DNA of 64,000 nt from Haloimpatiens massiliensis (GCF_900184255.1 NZ_LT854639.1:88043-152042), one strand, 5' to 3'; counted from the stretch's first letter, positions 1 through 9,520 are shown. The notes: generated by a model from the letters alone, not told the origin. Numbers and translations are program-made.

Positions 1-183
1 TTAGAAGGCTAGAGAAAAATAATAAATTAGCTACTTCTAAATAAAGTATTTAGTTACTGAATTTTCGTATATAAATTTCAAGTTCTACATTAGGTGAATA
101 AAGGTTTTTAATTTGAAATTTAGAATGCAAAATGAAGGTTGGAGCTGTTGCAAGGAAAAATAGATTTGTGGAGAGTGTTATAA

Positions 184-936
184 ATGAATGCTATAAATTT
201 AGTTAATGTAAGTAAAAGCTTCGGAGATTTAAGTGTATTAAAGGGTATAAATTTAAATGTAAAATCCGGAGAAGTAGTAAGTATAATAGGACCATCAGGC
301 AGTGGTAAAAGTACTTTGTTAAGGTCAATAATAAAACTTGAAGAAATAGATGAAGGTATAATAGAAATTAAGGAAAAAGCAATAGTTAATATAAAGCAGG
401 GGAAAAAGGAAAAAGTCGAAAAAGATGTATTAAATAAGTATGTTAAAAGTATTGGTATGGTGTTTCAAAACTTTAACTTATTTCCTCATAAAACGGTAAT
501 GGAAAATATCATGGAGGCTCCACGGGTGGTACAAAAGATATCAAGGGAAGAAGGGGAGAAAAAAGGCGAAGAACTTCTTTCCATGGTGGGACTTTTAGAG
601 AAAAAGCATTCGTATCCTTGTGAGCTTTCAGGGGGACAGAAGCAAAGAGTTGCTATAGCAAGAGCTCTTGCTATGAATCCAGATATACTTTTATTTGATG
701 AGCCTACATCAGCTTTGGATCCGGAGCTTGTTAGAGAAGTTCTGCAGGTTATAAATAAACTTGCTAAGGAAAGTGGTAAAACTATGGTTATAGTAACTCA
801 TGAAATAGCCTTTGCTTTAGAAATAAGTAACAGAATGGTATTTATGGACAAGGGAGAAATATTAGAGGATTCAACTCCTGAGAAAATGAGAAATACAGTG
901 AATAAAAGAATAAAGGGATTTTTTGAAAGAAAATAA
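184..936 (+). CDS. ABC transporter ATP-binding protein, polar amino acid family
   Basis: This is the ATP-hydrolysing subunit of an ABC importer and would act on the inner face of the membrane. Visible motifs are Walker A GPSGSGKST at residues 36-44, the Q-loop FQNFNLFPH near 94-102, the signature LSGGQ at 148-152 and Walker B ILLFDEP at 168-174, followed by SALDPE and a switch histidine in VTHE. The FNLFPHKTVMENI stretch and the length of 250 residues are typical of the GlnQ/HisP polar amino acid group. An insertion of about 20 charged residues (around 64-85) lies between the first strands and the Q-loop. No permease or binding protein gene follows, so partners would have to lie upstream of the window. 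Substrate cannot be read from this subunit. The ATG follows a GGAGAG-like ribosome site. Confidence 0.9.
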   Translation: MNAINLVNVSKSFGDLSVLKGINLNVKSGEVVSIIGPSGSGKSTLLRSIIKLEEIDEGIIEIKEKAIVNIKQGKKEKVEKDVLNKYVKSIGMVFQNFNLFPHKTVMENIMEAPRVVQKISREEGEKKGEELLSMVGLLEKKHSYPCELSGGQKQRVAIARALAMNPDILLFDEPTSALDPELVREVLQVINKLAKESGKTMVIVTHEIAFALEISNRMVFMDKGEILEDSTPEKMRNTVNKRIKGFFERK

Positions 937-1735
937 TCATTGTTTTTAAAATATAGTCTCTTATCATAGCCTTCTGAATATCAATGTGTAGAGTGTGGAG
1001 TTTTTATTTTATAACTGCGAAAGTTCAGTTAGTAACTTTTCCAGGGAAATATTTTGTTGCAACATGTACTTTATTATAATTTTGTTGAGAAGGTTTGTAG
1101 ATAAAAGTAAGTTGAAAATATAGAATTAGATAATTACATACTATTTCCAAGGAAATAATGTAAAAATAAATATAAATTTACAAAATATTATGGGAAATTT
1201 GATATTTTGTAAAAAGAAAATTTTATAAAACATATATGGTAAAGTTTTTAATAATTTTGTAACCTTTTTAATACTATTTTGTAACTCAAAAAAATTTATT
1301 TTGAGTATAATATTAAATAGGTAATCAAATTTGCTACACCAATTAGGAAAGATAATGTAGAACGAATTTAATGTTCGATACACTATCTCCCTTTTCCCGA
1401 ATGTTTTCCAGAAGCACCCCAAAGCTTCTGGAAATTTTTTTGCATTTTTTGCTTTTATTGAATTTTATATTTTAGTGTATTAAAATTGTATTAACATATA
1501 AATAATATAAATGAGGAAAATCTACAGAATGATTTAAAAAGTGTATAAGTTATGTACTAATACCTATGTGCATGCTTGTGCACTAGATACTAGGAATAAG
1601 GTATAGTTAATTGTAATGTTTAGACAATGATACCGAAATAAAATATCAAAAAACTATAAATAAAAATTTTTCAGGTTTAGGGGTTGAAAGAGTATTATTA
1701 GTGTATTAAAGTTATTGTGAGGAAGGTGAATTTTG
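937..1735. other. Long non-coding interval before levR-like gene
   Basis: About 800 bp of AT-rich DNA with no convincing gene; the one long minus-strand frame here is AT-rich noise that begins inside a hairpin. It holds the hairpin at 1408-1441, two AGTGTATTAAA boxes (about 1474 and 1700) also seen upstream of the PTS operon, and a short inverted repeat GTGCA...TGCAC near 1570-1590. Confidence 0.6.
1408..1441 (+). terminator. Rho-independent terminator-like hairpin
   Basis: A perfect 8-bp stem CCAGAAGC/GCTTCTGG with an 8-nt loop is followed by AAATTTTTTT. It could end transcripts from the ABC gene on the plus strand, although it lies 470 bp downstream of it. Confidence 0.6.
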
Positions 1736-4513
1736 GTGAAAAGAATAGATAAAATATACAATTATATAAAAGAAAAGTCACAAAACACTTCCCTGGATGA
1801 GCTTAAAGAAATAGGTGGATTTAGTGCTCAAGAAGTAGGGGAGCAGCTAGATATACTTAGAAACAACGCTAGTAAAGAATTAAATGAACTTTGTAGAATG
1901 GGTAAACTTATTAAAATAAAAGGCAGACCCGTATTATATTTTCATAGAAAAAGTATTGAAAGTTTGATACAGAAAAGAATCCCTGAAGAGCTTTTAGAAG
2001 TGGATAATATAAATGAAATTTTGGGAAAAAGCCAAGATAAAGAACAAAAATCTCCTTTTCACTATCTTATAGGAGCTGAAAGTAGTCTTAAAAATCAAAT
2101 AGAACAGGCAAAGGCAGCCATACTATATCCGCCTAATGGCTTGCACACATTGATAGTAGGTCAAACGGGAGTTGGAAAAACTCTATTTGCAAATATGATG
2201 TATAACTATGCCAGATACATAAATAAATTGCCAAAGGATGCGCCTTTTGTAGTTTTCAATTGTGCAGACTATTATAATAATCCTCAGCTTTTATTATCCC
2301 ATGTATTTGGATATATTAAAGGAGCTTTTACTGGAGCGGATACAGAAAAACAGGGCTTGGTGGAAAAGGCTAATGGTGGGATGTTATTTTTGGATGAAAT
2401 TCATAGATTGCCCCCAGAGGGACAGGAAATGTTATTTTATTTCATGGATACAGGAACTTATAATAAATTGGGTGAAACAGAAAGAAAAAGAAGAGCAAAT
2501 GTATTCATAATAGGGGCTACTACAGAAGACCCTACTTCAGCACTTTTAAAAACATTTACAAGAAGGATACCTATCACTATTACCATTCCTAACTTTGACG
2601 AAAGGCCTATGGAAGATAAGGTGGACATAATAAAACACCTGTTATCCAACGAAGCCCACAGAGTAAATAAACCTATTAAAATCACTTCTGAAGCAGTGAA
2701 GGCATTGATAGGAAGTACTTCTTATGGAAATATAGGTCAGCTTAAATCTAATATTCAGCTTATATGTGCCAAAGGTTTTTTAAATAGCATAAATACAGAT
2801 AACTATATAAAAATAGATTTTAAAACTTTGCCTAATAATATGAAAAACGGACTTATTTCCATGGGTGCCAGGAGAGAAGCTTCAGAGGAACTATGGAGAA
2901 TTATGCCTTCAGATATGGTAATAAAACCACAAGGATATAAGGAACTTATAGAAGAAGATCCTTATGAACCTCCATTTAATCTTTATAAAATAATAGAAGA
3001 TAAAGCAGCTATTTTAAAAGAAGAAGGCATGGATGATGAAAATATAAATAAATTTATAACTACAGATATAAATGTACATATTAAATGTTTTTATGATAAA
3101 TTTAAAAATGACGGAAAAAATAGAGAGAGAATATTAAAGATAGTGGATGATGATATATTAAAATTCTCAGAAGAAGTGCAAAAGCTTGCAGAGGAAAGAC
3201 TAAATAAAAAATTTAATGATAGATTTTTATATGCTTTAAGTCTTCATTTAAGCGCATTTTTTAATAGAATAAATAAAAAAACAGAGCTTAAATATACCAA
3301 TGTAGAAAGTATAATAAAAGATAATCCTATGGAGTACAAGGTTGCGGTAGAAGTCAAGAGCATGATAGAAGAAAGATATAAAATAAAAGTTCCAAAGGTG
3401 GAGGTTATATACCTAACTCTGCTTTTAAATTCAATTCAGGACACCGGAAATACTGGTAGAGTGGGAGTTATAGTGGCAGCTCACGGTAGCAGCACTGCTA
3501 GTAGCATGGTAGGGGTAGTTCAAAAACTTTTAGAAGAGAAGAATGTAGAGGCCATAGATATGCCTCTAGAAATAAGCCCTAAAGAAATTCTAGAGGAAAT
3601 GACTCAAAAGGTAAAGGAAATAGATAGAGGAAAAGGAGTTCTAATACTGGTAGACATGGGTTCACTTACGGGATTTGGAAGTATTATATCTGAAAAAACA
3701 GGCATAAAAACTAAAACCATAGATATGGTATCTACTCCTATAGTTTTAGAGGCAGTTAGAAAATCTAACATATTTGATATGGATTTAGAAAGTGTATACA
3801 ATTCCTTAAAAGATTTTAAAGGATACACTAATAAAATTCAAGAAAAGTTTAAACCTGGTGAGGGAGTAATTGTAACTTTGTGTACCACAGGAGAAGGAGC
3901 TGCATTGAAGCTTAAAAAGTTAGTAGAGGATATTGTAGTAAGCATATCAGAAAAACCAGTGAATATAATACCAATTGGAATTAAAAACATGAAAGATGAT
4001 TTAGAAAAAATATCTGAAGAACAACCTATTTTGGCTACAGTAGGAGCAGTAAATCCAGAAATAGAAGCTCCTTTTATATCATTAGAATCACTAATAAATG
4101 GAGACGGAGAAAAAGTAATTAGAAATATAATAAGGGGTAATAAACAAGAAAATGAAACTGAAAAAGAGCAAAATGTTGTGGTTAGAGAGCTATGTGAAGA
4201 TAGTTTAAAACAGTTTTTAACATACTTAAACCCAGAAAAAATAATAAGTGTATTAATAAAATTTGTAAGTGTATTAGAAAAAGTCATGGAAAAAGAGTTT
4301 TCAAACTCCATGAAAATAAGAATAATTTTGCATGTTGCTTGTGCACTAGAGAGAATGGTTATAAAAGATGGCTTAGAGTATAAATATGATAAAGAAAAAT
4401 TGGATAAAGATAAACTTACAAAAGTAAAATCTGCTTGTGTTATATTTAAAGAAAATATAAATTTAGAACTGACAGAAGATGAAATTTATTATATAGTGGA
4501 AATGTTTATGTAG
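1736..4513 (+). CDS. LevR-type sigma54-dependent PTS regulator (AAA+, PRD, EIIA/EIIB-like)
   Basis: Transcription activator that works with sigma54 RNA polymerase and is controlled by PTS phosphorylation. Order of domains: N-terminal winged-helix region (about 1-85), AAA+ domain with Walker A GQTGVGKT (142-149), the sigma54-contact motif GAFTGA (196-201) and FLDEIHRL, PRD1 with H504, an EIIA-Man-like domain with H583 (VAAHGSS), an EIIB-Gat-like domain with C716 (LCTTGEG), and a C-terminal PRD2 with H866 (ILHVACALERM). This is the full LevR/ManR order and length (about 925 residues). The start is either TTG 1733 or GTG 1736; GTG sits 7 nt from GGAAGGTG and is preferred. The PTS genes downstream, with a sigma54 promoter, are the likely target. 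Confidence 0.93.
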   Translation: MKRIDKIYNYIKEKSQNTSLDELKEIGGFSAQEVGEQLDILRNNASKELNELCRMGKLIKIKGRPVLYFHRKSIESLIQKRIPEELLEVDNINEILGKSQDKEQKSPFHYLIGAESSLKNQIEQAKAAILYPPNGLHTLIVGQTGVGKTLFANMMYNYARYINKLPKDAPFVVFNCADYYNNPQLLLSHVFGYIKGAFTGADTEKQGLVEKANGGMLFLDEIHRLPPEGQEMLFYFMDTGTYNKLGETERKRRANVFIIGATTEDPTSALLKTFTRRIPITITIPNFDERPMEDKVDIIKHLLSNEAHRVNKPIKITSEAVKALIGSTSYGNIGQLKSNIQLICAKGFLNSINTDNYIKIDFKTLPNNMKNGLISMGARREASEELWRIMPSDMVIKPQGYKELIEEDPYEPPFNLYKIIEDKAAILKEEGMDDENINKFITTDINVHIKCFYDKFKNDGKNRERILKIVDDDILKFSEEVQKLAEERLNKKFNDRFLYALSLHLSAFFNRINKKTELKYTNVESIIKDNPMEYKVAVEVKSMIEERYKIKVPKVEVIYLTLLLNSIQDTGNTGRVGVIVAAHGSSTASSMVGVVQKLLEEKNVEAIDMPLEISPKEILEEMTQKVKEIDRGKGVLILVDMGSLTGFGSIISEKTGIKTKTIDMVSTPIVLEAVRKSNIFDMDLESVYNSLKDFKGYTNKIQEKFKPGEGVIVTLCTTGEGAALKLKKLVEDIVVSISEKPVNIIPIGIKNMKDDLEKISEEQPILATVGAVNPEIEAPFISLESLINGDGEKVIRNIIRGNKQENETEKEQNVVVRELCEDSLKQFLTYLNPEKIISVLIKFVSVLEKVMEKEFSNSMKIRIILHVACALERMVIKDGLEYKYDKEKLDKDKLTKVKSACVIFKENINLELTEDEIYYIVEMFM

Positions 4514-4673
4514 GGCACATTCAAATAAATAATAAGTCAGTATGCTAGTCTATTTTGCGTCATACTGCGTCAGCAGTTTCCACCGATAGTCTTACTAGCG
4601 GCGGAAACTGCTTCCTTGTCTGACACAAAATATACCAGCATCTTTGACTTGTTATTTCTTTTCATGTACCTAA
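4514..4673. repeat. Palindromic dispersed element, family A, copy 1
   Basis: An imperfect palindrome of about 160 bp. Outer arms are AAATAATAAGTCAGTATGCT and its near-complement ending GACTTGTTATTT; an inner stem pairs AGCAGTTTCC with GGAAACTGCT. The same design recurs at 11327-11484 with most sequence conserved. It starts directly after the levR-like stop codon and could fold as a terminator. There is no coding capacity, so it looks MITE-like. Confidence 0.8.
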
Positions 4674-4720
4674 GGGTTTTAATTTAAAATTTAGAATGTA
4701 AAATAGGAATTTGTAGAGTA

Positions 4721-4766
4721 GGTAAGAGGTAAAAAGTAAGAAGTAAGAAGTAAGAGGTAATAGGTA
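4721..4766. repeat. GTAAGAA-type heptanucleotide repeat tract
   Basis: Imperfect tandem copies of GTAAGAA/GTAAGAG. A longer tract of the same unit lies at 13661-13756. Confidence 0.75.
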
Positions 4767-4807
4767 GTGCAGTATTAAAGTGAAATGTAATGTGATTAAA
4801 GGAAGTA

Positions 4808-4930
4808 ATAAGTGTATTAAAAATGAAAACAGTGTATCAAAATTTTAATTAAAGTATTAAAATTAAAAAAATAAGACGTCTTTATGTAAGTTTTTCAAAA
4901 GGTTTACTAAGGACGTTTTTTTGATACACT
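4808..4930 (+). promoter_or_regulatory. Candidate upstream activator sites for the LevR-like protein
   Basis: AGTGTATTAAA (about 4810), AGTGTATCAAA (about 4831) and an inverted copy TTTTGATACACT (4919-4930) lie within 130 bp upstream of the sigma54 promoter. Related boxes occur before the regulator gene itself. Binding by the regulator is inferred from position and repetition only. Confidence 0.5.
4873..4922 (+). terminator. Terminator-like hairpin upstream of PTS promoter
   Basis: ACGTCTTTATGTAA pairs imperfectly with TTTACTAAGGACGT across a short loop and is followed by seven T residues. It would insulate the PTS promoter from upstream transcription. Confidence 0.6.
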
Positions 4931-4933
4931 TTT

Positions 4934-4950
4934 TTGGCATAGACTTTGCT
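4934..4950 (+). promoter_or_regulatory. Sigma54 (-24/-12) promoter for the mannose-type PTS operon
   Basis: TTGGCAT-AGACT-TTGCT matches the sigma54 consensus, with GG at 4936-4937 and GC at 4948-4949 separated by exactly 10 bp. A LevR-type GAFTGA activator gene lies immediately upstream and mannose-family PTS genes begin 230 bp downstream. Confidence 0.88.
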
Positions 4951-5180
4951 ATATATATGTACAAGAAAGAATTAATATGGAGTAAAGGGTTAAACAAAGC
5001 ATAAATTTAAAAAAGTAAGCAAAAATAAATTTAAAAGACAATAAAATTTAAATATTAGACAAACTAAGAGATAAATAAAGTTGAAATGTAAGTATAAAAG
5101 TATATAAAGCAATTTATAATTTATCTATAAAAATAATATGTAAAAAGTAGAAGGTAGGTTAATATAAAGGAGGAAAAATA

Positions 5181-5600
5181 ATGACAGCCATAATAATAGG
5201 AACACATGGTAATTTTTCTGAGGAACTACTTAAGTCATCAGAAATGATTTTTGGAAAGCAAGAAAATGTAGGATATGTAACTTTTAAGCCAGGCGAAGGT
5301 TCAGAAGATCTTATTAATAAGTATAATGAGCTTTTAAATACCTTAGATACTAAGGATGGAGTACTTTTCATGGTAGATCTTTTTGGAGGAAGTCCATTTA
5401 ATGCAGCTAGTAGAATCGCATTAGGAAAAGAAAATATGGACATAATAACAGGTGTAAATTTACCAATGCTTTTAGAAGTTTATGGTTCAAGAAGTTTTTC
5501 AAATTTACAAGAACTAGTTAATGTAGCTAAAAATAGTGGAATGGAAAGTATAAAAATTTTTAAAGAAGTAATGAATTCACAAGAGGAGGACGATCTATAA
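5181..5600 (+). CDS. PTS mannose-family EIIA component
   Basis: Cytoplasmic phosphocarrier that takes phosphate from HPr on a histidine (H9 in IIIGTHGNFS) and passes it to EIIB. The 139-residue length and the FMVDLFGGSPFNAA motif are typical of the mannose-family IIA fold. It has a strong AGGAGG site. It is the first gene of an EIIA-EIIB-EIIC-EIID set and overlaps the next start by one base (TAATG), implying translational coupling. Sequence suggests mannose/fructose/sorbose-type substrates; the exact sugar is not visible, though manA downstream favours mannose. Confidence 0.93.
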   Translation: MTAIIIGTHGNFSEELLKSSEMIFGKQENVGYVTFKPGEGSEDLINKYNELLNTLDTKDGVLFMVDLFGGSPFNAASRIALGKENMDIITGVNLPMLLEVYGSRSFSNLQELVNVAKNSGMESIKIFKEVMNSQEEDDL

Positions 5601-6082
5601 TGAACATTGTATTAGCAAGAATAGATGATAGATTAATTCATGGACAGGTGGCAACTATATGGACAAAAGAAACTAGATGCTCAAGAATAATAGTTTGTAA
5701 TGATGATGTGGCAAACGATGAAATAAGAAAAACTTTATTAACACAAGTGGCGCCTCCAGGAATAAAGGCACACGTAGTAGATTTAGCAAAAGCAGTTAGA
5801 GTTTATAAAAATTCTAAGTATGAAAATGACAGAGTTATGTTTCTTTTCACAAATCCATCAGATGTTTTAACTCTAGTAGAAAATGGAGTAGATATTAAAA
5901 GTGTAAACATAGGTGGAATGTCTTTTAAAGAAGGAAAAAAACAAATAACAGGAGCAGTTTCTGTAAATGATAAAGATATAGAAGCATTTAAAAAGCTTAA
6001 CGAAAAAGGAATAGAACTTGAAATAAGAAAGGTATCTACAGATTCAAAAGTAGACATAATGCCATTAATACAAAAGCTTTAG
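5600..6082 (+). CDS. PTS mannose-family EIIB component
   Basis: Cytoplasmic phosphotransfer subunit, 160 residues. The active histidine is H14 in ARIDDRLIHGQVATIW, the hallmark of PTSIIB_sorb proteins, and the C-terminal half keeps VNIGGMSFKEGKKQ. It receives phosphate from the EIIA encoded just upstream and phosphorylates sugar carried by EIIC/EIID. The reading frame starts on the last base of the EIIA stop codon. A 274-bp gap with a long perfect hairpin separates it from the membrane subunit genes. Confidence 0.93.
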   Translation: MNIVLARIDDRLIHGQVATIWTKETRCSRIIVCNDDVANDEIRKTLLTQVAPPGIKAHVVDLAKAVRVYKNSKYENDRVMFLFTNPSDVLTLVENGVDIKSVNIGGMSFKEGKKQITGAVSVNDKDIEAFKKLNEKGIELEIRKVSTDSKVDIMPLIQKL

Positions 6083-6110
6083 TTAGCTGTATAAGTATTC
6101 CTATAAAAAA

Positions 6111-6151
6111 GTATAACTTCATAATATGCCCTACATATTATGAAGTTATAC
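6111..6151 (+). other. Perfect 18-bp hairpin inside the PTS operon
   Basis: GTATAACTTCATAATATG and its exact complement flank a 5-nt loop (CCCTA). No T-run follows, only A residues, so it is not a standard terminator on the plus strand. It lies between the cytoplasmic (IIA, IIB) and membrane (IIC, IID) genes and may protect an mRNA end or set differential expression; that role is inference. Confidence 0.75.
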
Positions 6152-6356
6152 CAAAAAAAGAAATGATTTCAATCATTTACTCTAAAATAAATTTTATAAT
6201 AATGTTAATTAATAGTCAAATTAATAAATTAAAGAAAAACTGTAAAAGAGCAATATATTTAAGGTGTAACTATTAATGTGTAAAGGTTTTTACTAAATTT
6301 AAGTTTATAAAAAATTAATATAAAATTCAATTCAAAAATAAAAGGAGGGCTAAATA

Positions 6357-7172
6357 ATGGGAATTAGCACTATACAAATTATATTAGTATTCATAGTTGC
6401 ATGTATCGCTGGTATGGGTAGTGTTTTAGATGAATTTCAAACCCATAGACCGCTAGTAGCGTGTACATTAATAGGACTTATATTGGGAGACTTAAAGACA
6501 GGTATTATAATAGGTGGAACTCTTGAAATGATGGCTTTAGGCTGGATGAATATAGGAGCGGCTATGGCACCAGATGCAGCTCTTGCTAGTATTATTTCCA
6601 CTATAATAGTTATAGCAGGAAAGCAAAGCATAGGAGCTGGTATAGCAGTAGCAATTCCAATAGCAGCTGCTGGTCAAGTTTTAACTATATTTGCAAGAAC
6701 TATAACAGTCGTATTCCAGCACAGAGCTGACAGATATGCTGAAGAAGGGAATCTTGCAGGAATAGATAGATGTCATATAGGAGCTTTATTAATACAAGCA
6801 TTACGTGTGGCAATACCATCACTTTTAGTAGCTATGTTCGTTGGAACAAATGTAGTTCAAAATATGCTTAGTGCAATACCAGATTGGATTACTGGAGGAC
6901 TTGGGGTTGCCGGTGGATTCATAGTAGTTGTTGGATATGCCATGGTTATAAATATGATGGAAGCAAAATACTTAATGCCATTCTTCTTCTTAGGTTTTGT
7001 AGTGGCAGCATTTACAAACTTTAACTTAGTTGCTCTAGGAATTTTAGGAACAGTGTTTGCTATAGTATATATTCAATTAAATCCAAAATACAACAAAGTA
7101 GAAGTGGCATCAGCGCCAGCGGGAGCCGTACAATCAAATTTAGATGATGATTTAGACGATGAATTAGATTAG
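6357..7172 (+). CDS. PTS mannose-family EIIC component
   Basis: Integral membrane subunit forming the sugar channel together with EIID. The 271 residues contain many hydrophobic segments from the N-terminus and the family stretch LEMMALGWMNIGAAMAPDAA. The acidic C-terminal tail ends in repeated DDDLDDELD. It has an AGGAGGG ribosome site, and its gene is followed 18 bp later by the EIID gene. Family position and order (A, B, C, D) match LevDEFG/ManLMN operons. Confidence 0.94.
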   Translation: MGISTIQIILVFIVACIAGMGSVLDEFQTHRPLVACTLIGLILGDLKTGIIIGGTLEMMALGWMNIGAAMAPDAALASIISTIIVIAGKQSIGAGIAVAIPIAAAGQVLTIFARTITVVFQHRADRYAEEGNLAGIDRCHIGALLIQALRVAIPSLLVAMFVGTNVVQNMLSAIPDWITGGLGVAGGFIVVVGYAMVINMMEAKYLMPFFFLGFVVAAFTNFNLVALGILGTVFAIVYIQLNPKYNKVEVASAPAGAVQSNLDDDLDDELD

Positions 7173-7190
7173 GAAGAAGGAGGGTTTAGA

Positions 7191-8027
7191 ATGGAAAATT
7201 ATAAGGATTTAGAAAAGAAAATAACTAAAAAAGATCGTATAAATATGTTCATTCGTTCAAATTTTCACCAAGGTTCTTGGAACTTTGAAAGAATGCAAGC
7301 TTTAGGATATTGTTTTTCAATGATACCAATAATAAAAAGATTATACGAAGGTGAAGAGAGAAAGAAAGCATTAAAAAGACACTTAGAATTCTTCAATACG
7401 CAACCATTCGTAACAGCTCCAATTCTTGGAGTTACATCAGCTATGGAAGAGCAAAGAGCTAATGGAGCTGACATAGACGATGGTGTTATAAATGGTGTAA
7501 AGATAGGACTTATGGGACCTTTAGCAGGAGTTGGAGATCCAATATTCTGGGGAACTTTAAGACCAGTAGTTGCAGCACTTGGTGCATCAATAGCTATGGG
7601 TGGAAGCATACTTGGACCTTTACTATTCTTCCTATTATTTAACGTAGTTCGTTTAGGATTTAGATGGTATGGAATAGAGTATGGATATAAAAAGGGTACT
7701 GATATAGTTAAAGACATGGGTGGAAACAGACTTCAAAAATTAACAGAAGGAGCTTCAATACTTGGATTATTCGTAATGGGAGCGCTAGTAAGTAAATGGA
7801 CTACTGTAAACATACCAGTAGTCATATCAAGAATAACTAATCAACAAGGTAAAGTTGTTGAAACTACAGTTCAAGGTATACTAGATCAATTATTACCAGG
7901 ATTAGTACCATTACTATTAACATTCTTATGTATGAAACTTTTAAAGAAAAAAGTAAATCCAATTTGGATAATATTTGGATTGTTTGCAATAGGTATAATA
8001 GGATTCAAACTTGGCTGGTTAGCATAG
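7191..8027 (+). CDS. PTS mannose-family EIID component
   Basis: Partner membrane protein of EIIC, 278 residues. It shows the family features SNFHQGSWNFERMQALGYCFSMIP near the N-terminus, LGVTSAMEEQRANG and GPLAGVGDPIFWGT, then several membrane spans, the last ending at the C-terminus. It is the last PTS gene, with a good terminator 18 bp after the stop. No ManO/DUF956 gene follows. Confidence 0.94.
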   Translation: MENYKDLEKKITKKDRINMFIRSNFHQGSWNFERMQALGYCFSMIPIIKRLYEGEERKKALKRHLEFFNTQPFVTAPILGVTSAMEEQRANGADIDDGVINGVKIGLMGPLAGVGDPIFWGTLRPVVAALGASIAMGGSILGPLLFFLLFNVVRLGFRWYGIEYGYKKGTDIVKDMGGNRLQKLTEGASILGLFVMGALVSKWTTVNIPVVISRITNQQGKVVETTVQGILDQLLPGLVPLLLTFLCMKLLKKKVNPIWIIFGLFAIGIIGFKLGWLA

Positions 8028-8044
8028 TCAATAATTTGAAGAAA

Positions 8045-8075
8045 GGGCTGGAAGTAAAATTCTGGCCCCTTTTTT
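8045..8075 (+). terminator. Terminator of the PTS operon
   Basis: GGGCTGGAA pairs with TTCTGGCCC (seven Watson-Crick and two wobble pairs) across a 7-nt loop and is followed by TTTTTT. Confidence 0.85.
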
Positions 8076-8137
8076 CAGTTTATAATTGTTTTAGAGTCTT
8101 TTTTAGAGTCTTAGTAAAAGTTTTATGATATTATAGT

Positions 8138-8307
8138 ATGATTATCCCACAATAAGGTACAATGTAGTGAAATTATGAAATTTCTCCTCCATGACTTGCA
8201 TAAAAGCTCGGAACAATAAATTTAAACAGTTCCTTCGCTTCTTATGCAAGTCATTCCAGAGAAATTTCATAATTCAAGTAATATAATGCTTTTTGTGGGT
8301 TAATCAT
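8138..8307. repeat. MITE-like palindromic element, family B, copy 1 (full size)
   Basis: A 170-bp element with terminal inverted repeats ATGATTATCCCAC and GTGGGTTAATCAT and internal paired arms (GAAATTATGAAATTTCTC / GAGAAATTTCATAATT). Shorter or partial copies lie at 17673-17732, 44983-45082, 47332-47380 and 60909-60948. It has no coding capacity. Confidence 0.85.
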
Positions 8308-8349
8308 AGTATAATATAATTATAGATACAATACGAGGAGTGAGAGATA

Positions 8350-9327
8350 ATGTATCCATTAAAATTTGAAAATTTATATTATGAAAAAATATGGGGTGGA
8401 AGGGATTTTGAAAAATTTAGAGATAATCTTCCAGAAGGAAATATAGGTGAAAGCTGGGATATAGCTTGTCATAAAAACGGTACTAGTGTAGTAGCTAATG
8501 GAGAATTTAAAGGAACCAGACTAGATGAACTTATAGAAAAATATGAGGAGAAAGTAATAGGAACCAAAATTCATAAAGAGTGGTTTCCTCTTTTAATAAA
8601 GCTTATAAATGCAAAAGATAAACTTTCTGTACAGGTACATCCAAATGATACTTATGCAAAAGAAGTAGAAGGTGAAATGGGAAAAACAGAAGTTTGGTAC
8701 GTGGTGGAGGCTTTTGAAGGAGCTAATTTGGTAGTGGGAACAAAAGAACACTGTACCAAAGAAGAGTTTCAAAAGGCTGTGGAAAATGGAAACTTAGACA
8801 AATATATGAACAGAATACCTGTTAAAAAAGGAGAGGTTTACTTTGTAAAAAGTGGACTTATCCATGCCATAGGAGAAGGAGTTATAATAGCTGAAATACA
8901 GCAAAACAGTGATACTACATACAGAGTCTATGACTACAACAGAGGAAGAGAGCTACACATAGAAAAAGCTCTAGATGTTATAGACTTAAACTTACAAGGA
9001 AAGAAAAGAGACGGAATAAAAGTTAAAAAAGAAGGGTATGAAAAGACCTATTTATGCCTTTGCAAAGATTTCTCTTTAGAGTTATATAATATAGAAAAAC
9101 AATGTATGGAAAAAAGTAATGAAGAAAGATTTTTTGCTTTTACCTGTGTAGAAGGTAATGGAGAAATATTATATAAAGAAGGAAAAGAAAACATAAAACA
9201 AGGAGATAGCATTTTAATACCTGCTTTCCTTGGGGATTACACTTTAAAGGGGAAAATGAAACTTTTAAAAAGTTATCTTCCAAATATAGAAGAAGTAGAA
9301 AAAGAAATTTTAACAGAAATAGAGTAG
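8350..9327 (+). CDS. manA: Mannose-6-phosphate isomerase, class I
   Basis: Interconverts mannose-6-phosphate and fructose-6-phosphate in the cytoplasm, joining mannose taken up by the PTS to glycolysis. The cupin-fold zinc ligands of the family are present: Q95 and H97 in VQVHPND, E114 in KTEVWYV and H172 in LIHAIGEG. The 325-residue length matches short Firmicute ManA proteins. The ATG follows GAGGAG. It sits downstream of the mannose-type PTS but behind a terminator and a family-B repeat, so it probably has its own promoter. Confidence 0.95.
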   Translation: MYPLKFENLYYEKIWGGRDFEKFRDNLPEGNIGESWDIACHKNGTSVVANGEFKGTRLDELIEKYEEKVIGTKIHKEWFPLLIKLINAKDKLSVQVHPNDTYAKEVEGEMGKTEVWYVVEAFEGANLVVGTKEHCTKEEFQKAVENGNLDKYMNRIPVKKGEVYFVKSGLIHAIGEGVIIAEIQQNSDTTYRVYDYNRGRELHIEKALDVIDLNLQGKKRDGIKVKKEGYEKTYLCLCKDFSLELYNIEKQCMEKSNEERFFAFTCVEGNGEILYKEGKENIKQGDSILIPAFLGDYTLKGKMKLLKSYLPNIEEVEKEILTEIE

Positions 9328-9520
9328 AAAAAAGTATCATAAACCCCTATAGAATATGGTTACTTTCATACAATTATGTTAAAATTGAGATATAAGGTAA
9401 AATAAAATAGAATTTTTATGAAAACATAGGAAAAGTATTTGAAAATTATTAATTCCTAATATTCAGAAAAATTCAAAAGTGGTATAATAGTACAAATGGG
9501 TATTATTTTGGAGGGATTCT

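Noticed and set aside
1141..1422. 93-codon minus-strand open frame
   Set aside because: AT-rich low-complexity sequence, begins inside a terminator-like hairpin, no ribosome site and no family likeness.
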